Assembly (NCBI RefSeq): GCF_946479715.1
Contig: NZ_CAMLHF010000100.1
Coordinates: forward strand, 1-18,944
Length of the DNA stretch: 18,944 bases
DNA from: an uncultured Pedobacter sp.
GTDB taxonomy: Bacteria; Bacteroidota; Bacteroidia; Sphingobacteriales; Sphingobacteriaceae
Direction: 5' to 3'
Shown: positions 1-6,694 of the stretch, in pieces
Numbering within the stretch: position 1 is the first letter of the stretch
How the letters are laid out: the number at the start of each line of letters is the position of its first letter
Translations under genes and position numbers: made by a program
The notes under the pieces: model-generated
Told to the model about the DNA's origin: nothing
Databases searched by the model: none
What the model saw: the letters and a program-made list of their open reading frames with translations, nothing else

Positions 1-355
1 AACCTTCGGGCATTTTAATTCTTGGGACATTAACCTCCAAACAATAAATCTTAAAGCAGTTTGTACAATTAAAATGTACATGCTCATCGTGATGATGGTG
101 TTCTGTACAAGAAGCTGAGCAGATTGCGTAATTGGCTGTTCCATTCATATCCATTATCCTATGAAGGATGCCCTTATCTTCATAGGTATTTAATATTCTG
201 TATAGTGTAACCCTATCTATTTCTTTACCGAGCTTTTTTTCGAGCTCTGGTTGAGAAACTGCAGCTTTATCCAAAGCAATTTCTTCGAGTACGCGAACCC
301 TTTGTTTGGTATGTTTTAAATCGTGCGTTCTTAATATGTTGGCTGGATCTATCAT
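1..355 (-). CDS. Fur/Zur-family metal-dependent repressor (3' end outside window)
   Basis: Metal-sensing DNA-binding repressor of the Fur superfamily. The first 118 residues are visible, starting from the ATG whose complement is at 353-355. The N-terminal part is a winged helix: HTKQRVRVLEEI at about residues 15-26 and the recognition helix RVTLYRILNTYEDKGI at about 48-63. Then comes a His-rich stretch (HHHHDEHVH, about 86-94) and a CxxC pair (CTNC, 97-100), the usual metal-site region of Fur proteins. The second CxxC and the dimerisation end lie outside the window. It is the last visible gene of a six-gene minus-strand unit, 10 bases after the DUF3299-like gene. Neighbours with zinc-linked families (COG0523 GTPase, ZnuD-like receptor, His-rich lipoprotein) favour Zur over Fur or PerR, but that is inference from context. 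Because it lies behind the promoter carrying operator A, it would control its own expression. Confidence 0.9.
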   Translation of the reverse strand, partial: MIDPANILRTHDLKHTKQRVRVLEEIALDKAAVSQPELEKKLGKEIDRVTLYRILNTYEDKGILHRIMDMNGTANYAICSASCTEHHHHDEHVHFNCTNCFKIYCLEVNVPRIKMPEG

Positions 356-365
356 TTTGATTGAT

Positions 366-806
366 TTATATAGGTTTGGCTGCAGTTAGCACAATTGGAG
401 GGTTATCCATTGCATTGCCGGTATTTAACTTTAAGGTTCCCTTAACAGTTATGGTTTGATAAGTGAATTTTATAGGTTCAGCTAGCTCTACTAGCACCAT
501 AATAGGTACTCCGTTTTTACCGCAGAAATAACATTGATTAATGGGTAAGGTAGAAAGCATGAATTTAGTTTGTTTCATCCCATCTTTAATTGGAACAATA
601 TAACCTTCGAGCTCAAACGGCTTATTTGCAAATTTCTTTATGTTGTTGTTGTAAACCGCAAACATTTCTGTATCCTTAACGATTTTGAAATCTACACTGC
701 CAATAACATCCCAGTTATCAGACATTATCTGATCATCAGGATTGTGCTGTGCCTTAACAGCGAGACCAGCAAAAAGTAATAAGAAGAGAACAATATTTTT
801 TATCAT
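366..806 (-). CDS. Secreted DUF3299-like protein with a CxxC motif
   Basis: A 146-residue exported protein of unknown biochemical role. Residues 1-19 are a Sec signal peptide (IVLFLLLFAGLAVKA, then QH) with an AxA-like cleavage site and no lipobox, so the product is probably soluble in the periplasm. The core resembles the DUF3299 family: FELEGYIVPIKDG at about 64-76, then NQCYFCGKNGVPIMV at about 90-104, then a beta-rich end. Cys92 and Cys95 form CxxC and could bind a metal or act as a redox pair; which one is not known. It starts 11 bases after the permease stop and ends 10 bases before the Fur-family gene, so it is firmly within the operon. Its place between a metal-linked ABC transporter and a metalloregulator suggests a periplasmic metal-handling partner. 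The family match is from recall of the motif, so the name is moderately certain. Confidence 0.8.
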   Translation of the reverse strand: MIKNIVLFLLLFAGLAVKAQHNPDDQIMSDNWDVIGSVDFKIVKDTEMFAVYNNNIKKFANKPFELEGYIVPIKDGMKQTKFMLSTLPINQCYFCGKNGVPIMVLVELAEPIKFTYQTITVKGTLKLNTGNAMDNPPIVLTAAKPI

Positions 807-817
807 AAAAGTGTGTT

Positions 818-2035
818 TTAATTCTTTGATAATATTTTAGAGATATTTGATCTATACGCTTGTACAGCAGGTATTATAGCTGCAAATATACCAATAGCAA
901 GTCCGGCTACAAATAAATATGCCTCATCACTAAGTAAAATCAACCCGGTTAATCGGGCCTGACTACTTTCCTGATTGCTTCCAATAAACTCTAATGCCAA
1001 ATGCCCTAACGCTATTCCAATAATTGTACCTGCTAAAGTAAGCATAATCCCTTCTGCAATTACAATCAGAAACAGCTTAGCTCTGGATGCTCCCAGTGTA
1101 CGCATAATGGCCAAATCATAACTTCTTTCTTTTAATGAGTTGTACAGATTTATAAATACACTTATTGCTGCAATAAACATAATAAGCAGGGCAAACCATT
1201 GTAGCGTATCTACTCCAACGCCTATTAAAGAAAACAACCTGGTGCTTTCCTGAGCCGGAGAGGCAGCCTGCATATTTGTAGATTCATTTACCATACGAGG
1301 AAACATAACCACCGACATTGGTGAACGGTACTGGATCAGTAAAGAAGTAATTTCTTTGTTCTGAATTTCAGGCGCTTCCTTTTCTTTGTGTTTTGAATCA
1401 TGATCATGTTCTTCTTCCTCGTGATCGTGCATCTTCCAGACGCTTGAAATGTTCGTTAATATTAGATTGTCTGTTACATTTCCTTGTGGCGTTAAAATGC
1501 CGGCAACTTTATAGGCATGGGTTTTATGGACATCAGTACTTCCCGTAAGACCATGTGCACCATAAAAAGTATCACCTATTTTAAGCTTTTGATTTTCAGC
1601 GACGGAGCTTCCTATAGTGGTTTCAAAATCTCTTTGCCAGAATTTACCTTCTTTAACCTTAAGTTTATAAATACCAACAAAATTGCTGTCGGTGCCCACG
1701 ATACGGACGCCATTATAATTATCTCCAAGGGCTAATGGCACTGCCTTTTTAACAAAGGGACTTCTGGCTAGTTCCTGGGCCTCTTTTAAAGGGATGTTGC
1801 CTGTGGGGAAATCGATGTAATAAATGCTGCTCAGTATAAGCTGCAAAGGGCTGCCTTTGGCGCCTACTACCAGGTCAATATCCTTAGAGTTGTTTTCCAG
1901 CTTATCACTAATTTGCTTTGAGGCAAGTAGCAGTATGGTTAATATACCAGTTCCAAAAGCAATCAGGATAATGTTCAATACTGATGATAATGGTTTAGAC
2001 CAGATGCTTTTCCAGCTTATCTTTAAAGGACTCAT
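818..2035 (-). CDS. MacB/FtsX-type ABC transporter permease with a His-rich periplasmic loop
   Basis: Inner-membrane subunit of a type VII (MacB/LolC/FtsX-like) ABC transporter, 405 residues. One membrane helix lies near the N-terminus (about 18-38), followed by a large periplasmic domain of about 230 residues and three C-terminal helices (about 275-298, 322-346, 372-392). The FtsX-type cytoplasmic segment LKERSYDLAIMRTLGASR lies at about 301-318. An unusual insertion at 201-220 of the periplasmic domain is packed with His, Asp and Glu (MHDHEEEEHDHDSKHKEKE; His203, 205, 210, 212, 216), which looks like a metal-binding loop. It overlaps the ATPase gene by four bases (ATGA), so the two are translationally coupled. 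This family does not usually import metals. It moves lipoproteins, peptides or drugs, or transmits force to periplasmic enzymes. The role here is therefore open: lipoprotein release, export of a chelator, or a metal-responsive envelope function. Confidence 0.88.
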   Translation of the reverse strand: MSPLKISWKSIWSKPLSSVLNIILIAFGTGILTILLLASKQISDKLENNSKDIDLVVGAKGSPLQLILSSIYYIDFPTGNIPLKEAQELARSPFVKKAVPLALGDNYNGVRIVGTDSNFVGIYKLKVKEGKFWQRDFETTIGSSVAENQKLKIGDTFYGAHGLTGSTDVHKTHAYKVAGILTPQGNVTDNLILTNISSVWKMHDHEEEEHDHDSKHKEKEAPEIQNKEITSLLIQYRSPMSVVMFPRMVNESTNMQAASPAQESTRLFSLIGVGVDTLQWFALLIMFIAAISVFINLYNSLKERSYDLAIMRTLGASRAKLFLIVIAEGIMLTLAGTIIGIALGHLALEFIGSNQESSQARLTGLILLSDEAYLFVAGLAIGIFAAIIPAVQAYRSNISKILSKN

Positions 2036-2661
2036 GATAATTCGTAGGTGTTTGTAAATGCATCTTTAATTCTTTTGTCGTGCGTAGCTACAATAAGTGT
2101 AGCCTGATTGATGCTCGATTGGGTTATTAAAAGTTCCAGCACTGCTGCGGCATTTTTGTCATCTAAACTTGACGTTGGTTCATCTGCGATCAGTAATGTT
2201 GGTCTGTTAATTACCGCCCTTGCAATAGATACACGCTGCAACTGTCCCTGACTCAGCTCACTCGGATAAGCATCCTTTTTATCGGCTATGCCTAAAGAAG
2301 CTAAAACCTCCTGTACCCTGTTTAAGTCGGTTGGAAGATTTGCAAAACTTTGGGCCATTACAAGGTTTTCCTTTATCGTAAGACTTTTTATAAGGTGTGG
2401 ACGCTGGAAAATGATCCCAACGTTTCTGCCCCTAAACTGATCCAGGTGTTTTGAAGACAGATCATAAATAGAAGTGCCATTAATAACAACACTACCTTGC
2501 AGGGGCTTTAAAATTCCTGTTAAAATATGAAGCAGTGTGGTTTTACCACTTCCGGATGCACCAAGCAATAGCCATTGAGATCCATCATCTACCTGCCAGT
2601 CTTTAAAGCCTATTCTTTGGCCATTCTCATAGTTATGAGCTACCGCATTTAATGCAATCAT
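2032..2661 (-). CDS. ABC transporter ATP-binding protein (LolD/MacB type)
   Basis: Cytoplasmic ATPase that drives the partner permease, 209 residues, close to the usual LolD length. All ABC hallmarks are present: Walker A GASGSGKTT (about 34-42), Q-loop Gln86, signature LSQGQ (136-140) followed by QRVSIARA, Walker B LLIADE (156-161) with the D-loop SSLD, and switch His194 in VATHDKR. It should therefore be catalytically competent. The nearest families by length and motif are LolD, FtsE and the MacB ATPase domain. The stop codon overlaps the permease start by four bases. The ATG at 2661 lies eight bases after the stop of the 42-aa peptide gene. The MerC-like gene, the Fur-family gene and the divergent COG0523 gene tie this transporter to metal homeostasis by context only. 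Confidence 0.92.
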   Translation of the reverse strand: MIALNAVAHNYENGQRIGFKDWQVDDGSQWLLLGASGSGKTTLLHILTGILKPLQGSVVINGTSIYDLSSKHLDQFRGRNVGIIFQRPHLIKSLTIKENLVMAQSFANLPTDLNRVQEVLASLGIADKKDAYPSELSQGQLQRVSIARAVINRPTLLIADEPTSSLDDKNAAAVLELLITQSSINQATLIVATHDKRIKDAFTNTYELS

Positions 2662-2669
2662 ACTTAATC

Positions 2670-2798
2670 CTAATTTTTAATGTGGCTTTTTAAATAGTTC
2701 ATGTAAAGCTGTTTGCCATTTACTTTATCATGTTTGCAACCTGGGTTTATCATGCTTATAAAAAGCAAAAACGTACCAAATATTAATTTTCTGTTCAT
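2670..2798 (-). CDS. Small 42-aa peptide, possibly a lipoprotein
   Basis: Unrecognised small open frame filling the gap between the MerC-like gene and the ABC ATPase gene. The product has a basic start (MNRK), a hydrophobic stretch LIFGTFLLFISMI at about residues 5-17, then NPGCKHDK, ending in SHIKN. A single Cys at residue 21 after the hydrophobic stretch resembles a loose Bacteroidota lipobox, although N-P-G before Cys is not a standard lipobox. If processed, only about 22 residues would remain. The sequence GGAAGTG immediately before the ATG could serve as a ribosome-binding site. Spacing is 35 bases after the MerC-like stop and eight bases before the ATPase start, which fits an operon member. 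It could instead be a chance frame or the remnant of a longer lipoprotein gene. Confidence 0.5.
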   Translation of the reverse strand: MNRKLIFGTFLLFISMINPGCKHDKVNGKQLYMNYLKSHIKN

Positions 2799-2833
2799 CA
2801 CTTCCGTGGTTTGTAAAGTTAGCAAATGCAATT

Positions 2834-3214
2834 TTATTTATGCGCGCAGCTGCGGCTGTATTTCCAGTTTATATAGTGGGCAAAGGCAATGGTAAAACCT
2901 CCTATCGGGATTAATACAGCCTCCAGGTTTTCTATCAGGTAATGCCCTGTTCCTATCATTGCAAAACCCACTACCAGAATTATAATAGGTAATAGTCTTT
3001 TATGTTTAGGATAGGAGGTACTTAGTGAATACACACCAATAAGGAGTGATAATCCTATCATGCTCATCTCTACCCAGCTATGGGCTAAAAAACTAAGGCC
3101 AAACAATGGTAATGCAGTAAGCACAAAGGGTAGCACTGCACAATGAATGGCACAGGCTAAGGAGGCGGTCATTCCCAACTGATCTAATTTTTCGGATTTA
3201 ATAAAGTGTTTCAT
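2834..3214 (-). CDS. MerC-domain small inner-membrane protein
   Basis: A 126-residue membrane protein of the MerC type, a family of four-helix inner-membrane proteins first known from mercury uptake; non-mer homologues are often annotated as general metal-related membrane proteins. Helices are visible at about residues 15-33, 36-62, 74-94 and 97-115. The motif CAIHC (Cys21, His24, Cys25) lies in the first helix, preceded by LDQLGMTAS, and matches the metal-binding region of MerC. The C-terminus is basic and ends in SRSCAHK. I chose the ATG at 3214 because the open frame upstream, up to 3397, runs through the divergent promoter region and into the COG0523 gene and has no MerC-like sequence. 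It is the first gene after operator A. No merR, merA, merT or merP is present, so a housekeeping metal role is more likely than mercury resistance. Confidence 0.8.
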   Translation of the reverse strand: MKHFIKSEKLDQLGMTASLACAIHCAVLPFVLTALPLFGLSFLAHSWVEMSMIGLSLLIGVYSLSTSYPKHKRLLPIIILVVGFAMIGTGHYLIENLEAVLIPIGGFTIAFAHYINWKYSRSCAHK

Positions 3215-3266
3215 GTTGTTTAAATATATTTTTTGTGCCAGTTCCAACTTGTTTTGAATTGTGATT

Positions 3267-3275
3267 ACAAATATA
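3267..3275 (-). promoter_or_regulatory. Bacteroidota-type -7 element for the MerC/ABC operon
   Basis: Read on the minus strand this is TATATTTGT, an exact match to the Bacteroidota housekeeping -7 consensus TAnnTTTG. It lies 52 bases upstream of the MerC-like ATG. No clear TTTG -33 element is seen at the expected distance, and the region just upstream is occupied by the inverted repeat at 3278-3292. The promoter could therefore be weak or occluded by a regulator. Confidence 0.55.
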
Positions 3276-3277
3276 AA

Positions 3278-3292
3278 CGCAATTTTGTTGCA
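3278..3292. promoter_or_regulatory. Putative operator A (Zur/Fur-like inverted repeat)
   Basis: The sequence CGCAATTTTGTTGCA is an inverted repeat of the form TGCAA-N5-TTGCA with one mismatch, at its first base. It lies directly upstream of the -7 element of the minus-strand operon, where a bound repressor would block RNA polymerase. A second copy lies 40 bases away (centre to centre). The Fur-family gene at the end of the same operon is the obvious candidate regulator. I have not matched this motif to a published Zur box. Confidence 0.55.
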
Positions 3293-3320
3293 TTTGTAAT
3301 AATAAATGAAATATATTTGC
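3293..3320 (+). promoter_or_regulatory. Bacteroidota-type promoter for the COG0523/receptor operon
   Basis: The -7 element TATATTTGC at 3312-3320 matches the Bacteroidota consensus TAnnTTTG exactly. Possible -33 elements are TTTG at 3293-3296 (a little close) or TTG at 3288-3290 (about 21 bases of spacing). Transcription would start around 3325-3328, leaving a leader of only about ten bases before the ATG at 3336. Operator B overlaps the end of the -7 element and the presumed start site. Confidence 0.55.
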
Positions 3321-3332
3321 AACACAATTGCA
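3318..3332. promoter_or_regulatory. Putative operator B (Zur/Fur-like inverted repeat)
   Basis: TGCAACACAATTGCA is a perfect five-base inverted repeat with a five-base spacer (TGCAA-N5-TTGCA). It overlaps the last three bases of the -7 element and ends three bases before the ATG of the COG0523 gene, so a bound protein would cover the transcription start. It shares arm sequence and spacer length with operator A at 3278-3292. The likely ligand is the Fur/Zur-family protein encoded at 1-355 (inference). Confidence 0.6.
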
Positions 3333-3335
3333 TTT

Positions 3336-4538
3336 ATGGAACAGAGAAAATTACCCGTAACCGTACTTAGTGGCTTTCTTGGTAGCGGTAAAACCACTTT
3401 ATTAAATCATATCCTTAATAATAAACAGGATTTAAAGGTTGCATTGATAGTGAATGATATGAGCGAGATTAACATTGATGCAAGAGCTGTTCAGAACGAA
3501 CATAAACTATCGAGAACGGAAGAGCGGCTTGTGGAAATGAGTAATGGATGTATTTGCTGCACGCTAAGAGAAGACCTGATTACTGAAGTTGAAAAACTGG
3601 CTAAAGAGGATCGCTTTGATTACCTGATTATTGAAAGCACAGGCATTTCTGAACCTATTCCGGTTGCCCAGACCTTTAATTATGTGGATGAAAACCTGGG
3701 GATAGACCTCAATAAGTTTAGCAGACTAGATACAATGGTAACCGTGGTAGACTGCTATAATTTTAAAAAGGATTTTGGGACTGATGAACTTTTGCTGGAT
3801 AGAGACTGGGTTGATGACCAGGTAGACCGCAGAACTATTGTAAACTTGTTAACTGATCAGATTGAGTTTGCAAATGTCATTATCCTTAATAAAACCGATC
3901 TGGTTAGTGAAGAAGATTTGAAGCTGATAAGGGCCGTGATCAGAAAGCTTAATCCCTCTGCAAGACAAATAGAGAGTGTATATAGTAAAATTGATCTCAA
4001 AGAAATCCTCAATACAAAATTGTTTGATTTTGAAACTTCATCGCAAGGCGCAGGCTGGATCAAGGAATTAAATACAATTCATGAGCCTGAAACAGAAGAA
4101 TATGGTATTAGTAGCACCGTGTTTCGCTCATCAAGACCGTTTCATCCACAGCGTTTATGGAACTATCTAAATGTAGATTTTCCGAATAACATACTAAGAA
4201 CCAAAGGACTGTTCTGGATTGCGGCTCTACCAGATTATGCACTCAACTTTTCACAGGCAGGAGGTTCTCTTAAAATTGAAAATGCAGGGAACTGGTGGGC
4301 AAGTATGCCTTTGCAGGAAAGACTCAGCTATACAGACTATCTGGAAAACCGGCAAGACATAGAAAGCAGATGGGATATGGGTTTTGGAGATCGTTTAAAC
4401 GAGCTTGTTCTTATTGGACAAGATATGGATAAAGAACAATTGAATAATGAACTAACCTCGTGTTTATTGAGCCATAAAGAGCTGATTTGCTTCTGGCAGG
4501 GAGAGAAATTTGAAAATCCCTTTGAAAGGGTCCTTTAA
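3336..4538 (+). CDS. CobW/COG0523 family GTPase, ZigA-like zinc metallochaperone
   Basis: Cytoplasmic G3E GTPase of the COG0523 family, 400 residues; members such as ZigA deliver zinc or similar metals to client proteins under limitation. Visible motifs are Walker A GFLGSGKTT (13-21), the metal-binding CxCC (CICC, Cys72, 74, 75) within NGCICCTLRED, the nucleotide-site segment ESTGISEP (100-107), and guanine-specificity NKTD (185-188). The C-terminal CobW_C domain starts near 258 (TVFRSSRPFHPQRLWNYL) and includes MGFGDRLNELVLIGQD. The ETEEYGISS...RPFHP arrangement and the length of about 400 point to the ZigA-like branch, not to cobalamin-linked CobW. The ATG at 3336 was chosen over an in-frame ATG at 3306, because the latter would place operator B and the -7 element inside the coding sequence. 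It is the first gene of the plus-strand operon; the receptor follows after 13 bases. Confidence 0.93.
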   Translation: MEQRKLPVTVLSGFLGSGKTTLLNHILNNKQDLKVALIVNDMSEINIDARAVQNEHKLSRTEERLVEMSNGCICCTLREDLITEVEKLAKEDRFDYLIIESTGISEPIPVAQTFNYVDENLGIDLNKFSRLDTMVTVVDCYNFKKDFGTDELLLDRDWVDDQVDRRTIVNLLTDQIEFANVIILNKTDLVSEEDLKLIRAVIRKLNPSARQIESVYSKIDLKEILNTKLFDFETSSQGAGWIKELNTIHEPETEEYGISSTVFRSSRPFHPQRLWNYLNVDFPNNILRTKGLFWIAALPDYALNFSQAGGSLKIENAGNWWASMPLQERLSYTDYLENRQDIESRWDMGFGDRLNELVLIGQDMDKEQLNNELTSCLLSHKELICFWQGEKFENPFERVL

Positions 4539-4551
4539 AATCTGTTTTTTT

Positions 4552-6654
4552 ATGCTGAGAAGATTACTCTTAATTCCTGCCTTTATCTTTTTGCTTTCCG
4601 GATATGCACAAGCTCAAGTCCTAATTGATTCTATTAAACTGAAAGAGGTAAGTATTGTTGATAAGCTGAAGCCTGTAAGCAGAACCGGTATTTCTATAAC
4701 GCTCTCAGATAAGCAGCTTCAGCAAACTAAGGGCTCCGGACTGGCCGAAACCATTAAAGAGGTTCCGGGTGTAAGTATATTAAAAACTGGCTCAACGATT
4801 TCCAAGCCTGTAATAGAAGGAATGCACGGTAACAGAATACTGATCCTAAATAATGGAATAAGGCTCGAAGCTCAACAATGGGGCATGGAACATGCTCCCG
4901 AAATAGACCCTTTTCTTGCCAGCAGGATTCATGTGATAAAAGGAGCAGAGTCAGTAAGGTATGGAGCTGAAGCAATTGGTGGAGTGATTATAGTAGAGCC
5001 TCCTACTTTACCCAGTTCAGCTGGTATATCAGGAGGACTTAACCTTGTAGGCGCATCAAATGGCAGATCGGGTACCACATCGGGAATGCTTAATGGTGGA
5101 TTAAAATCATTACCAGGCTTTGGCTGGCGATTACAGGGAACACTTAAAAAATCGGGTAATGTACGCTCAGCCGATTATTACCTTGGGAATACCGGAGTTC
5201 GGGAATTAAATTACTCAGCGGCCGCAGGGTATCGCACAGGCAAGGCTTCGTATGAAATTTATTATAGCCGCTTTGGTACGGAGCTGGGCATTTTATATAG
5301 CGCGCATGTAGGCACAAGGGAAGATATTGATGCCAGAATAGCAATAGGAAGACCACTGGGAAACTATGGATTTACGTATAACATTTCTGCTCCACGCCAA
5401 AAAGTTGTACATGATTTATTCAAAGCTAAAGCTCACTATAACTTTATTGATCGACAGTCTTTAGATATAACGTATGGTTTTCAAAAGAATCAGCGTAAAG
5501 AGTATGATTTCAGGAGGGGCGATAGGGAAGCGTTGCCTATTACAGATCTGATTTTGAATACCCATACGTTGGACATGGTTTTTGAAAAGCAAAACCTGAA
5601 CGGAGCAAAACGCTTATATGGCTTTAATGGGATTTTTCAGGTGAACAATAACATTCCCGGAACATTGGCAAATACATTTATACCAAACTATGATAGTTTT
5701 ACAGGAGGTGTTTTTCTGATTCAGCGCTGGTTAAAAAATGATTTTGAGTTTGAAACTGGACTGCGATACGACTTTAAGCTATTTGACGCTGCGGGATACA
5801 GATACGCTTTGAATGATGATAAAAGTTCAGAGATTACTGAACAATACTATGGAGGGCAGAGCAGGTTTCATAATGTTACCGGTTCGTTCGGTATGCTTTG
5901 GAAAATTAACCGGTACTGGCAACTAGGTAGCAACTTAGGTTTAGCCTGGAGAGCACCCACCGCAAACGAATTGTTTAGCAACGGATTACATCATGGTGCC
6001 GGATTATATGAAATAGGCGACCCTAATATTAAAACGGAGCAAGGGTACAAATGGATAAATGCTTTAAAATATTACCGAGAAAAACTAAATTTTACACTTG
6101 ATGCCTTTGCTCAGTATATCAATAATTACATCTATTCTGAACCTGATAAAACTTTCAGACAGACCGTAAGCGGTACCTATCCAATATTCAGATATAAACA
6201 AACCAATGCTTCATTTTTTGGTACAAACCTTTCAGGGACTTATCGCTTTTCTGAGGTGCTGTCCTATAAATTCAATGCTGCCTTAATCAGAGCACGAGAT
6301 CTTGATAATCGTAAATATCTGCCTTACATCCCATCGGACAGGGTAAGTCAGCATATTCATCTCGATTTTCAATTTAAAAACTTAAATAACGCCTGGATAC
6401 AGGTAGGACACAGCTTCGTTCGTCGGCAGACCCGTTATGAGCCTGAAAGCGACTATGCTGCTCCCCCTGGAGCTTATCATCTTTTTCAGCTTTCGGGCGG
6501 AACAACTATTAAGGTTGGGGAGCAAGAGCTGGGCTTAAATCTTAGTGTAGATAATTTATTTAATACCCTTTATAAAGAGTATATGAATCGCTACAGATAC
6601 TATACGCATGATATGGGAAGGAATATCACCATACGACTTGCCTATAACTTTTAA
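4552..6654 (+). CDS. TonB-dependent outer-membrane receptor, ZnuD-like
   Basis: Outer-membrane TonB-dependent receptor of about 700 residues, likely importing zinc or a zinc complex. A signal peptide occupies residues 1-21 (RRLLLIPAFIFLLSGYAQA). The plug spans about 45-152, with VPGVSILKTG, EGMHGNRILILNNGIR, QQWGMEHAPEID (108-119) and the IKGAESVRYGAEAIGG segment. The rest is a 22-strand-type barrel ending in an aromatic residue (IRLAYNF). The plug segment with His114 (WGMEHAPE) resembles the plug of ZnuD-type metal receptors. There is no STN or carboxypeptidase-like domain, unlike the SusC-like receptor downstream, so it is not a signalling receptor. The start at 4552 is preferred over an in-frame ATG at 4510, because it gives a clean signal peptide and a 13-base gap after the GTPase gene. 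A His-rich lipoprotein follows 40 bases downstream. Zinc specificity is inferred from the neighbours. Confidence 0.88.
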   Translation: MLRRLLLIPAFIFLLSGYAQAQVLIDSIKLKEVSIVDKLKPVSRTGISITLSDKQLQQTKGSGLAETIKEVPGVSILKTGSTISKPVIEGMHGNRILILNNGIRLEAQQWGMEHAPEIDPFLASRIHVIKGAESVRYGAEAIGGVIIVEPPTLPSSAGISGGLNLVGASNGRSGTTSGMLNGGLKSLPGFGWRLQGTLKKSGNVRSADYYLGNTGVRELNYSAAAGYRTGKASYEIYYSRFGTELGILYSAHVGTREDIDARIAIGRPLGNYGFTYNISAPRQKVVHDLFKAKAHYNFIDRQSLDITYGFQKNQRKEYDFRRGDREALPITDLILNTHTLDMVFEKQNLNGAKRLYGFNGIFQVNNNIPGTLANTFIPNYDSFTGGVFLIQRWLKNDFEFETGLRYDFKLFDAAGYRYALNDDKSSEITEQYYGGQSRFHNVTGSFGMLWKINRYWQLGSNLGLAWRAPTANELFSNGLHHGAGLYEIGDPNIKTEQGYKWINALKYYREKLNFTLDAFAQYINNYIYSEPDKTFRQTVSGTYPIFRYKQTNASFFGTNLSGTYRFSEVLSYKFNAALIRARDLDNRKYLPYIPSDRVSQHIHLDFQFKNLNNAWIQVGHSFVRRQTRYEPESDYAAPPGAYHLFQLSGGTTIKVGEQELGLNLSVDNLFNTLYKEYMNRYRYYTHDMGRNITIRLAYNF

Positions 6655-6694
6655 CTGAATAAATCTTATCAATTACATATAATAATTTACAATT

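Noticed and set aside
2822..2845. TGCAATTTTATTTATGC as a third operator copy
   Set aside because: Only one arm matches TGCAA; the other does not form TTGCA at the five-base spacing.
2834..3214. Mercury resistance cluster on the basis of MerC
   Set aside because: No merR, merA, merT or merP nearby; the neighbours are zinc-type homeostasis genes.
3215..3397. In-frame extension upstream of the MerC-like protein
   Set aside because: It runs through both promoters and operators and into the COG0523 gene, and the MerC similarity begins only after the ATG at 3214.
3336..4538. Cobalamin biosynthesis CobW
   Set aside because: No cobalamin genes in the window; the C-terminal motifs and the receptor/regulator context fit the ZigA-like zinc branch.
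4510..4551. Earlier ATG for the ZnuD-like receptor
   Set aside because: It overlaps the GTPase gene by 29 bases and puts a charged stretch before an otherwise clean signal peptide starting at 4552.
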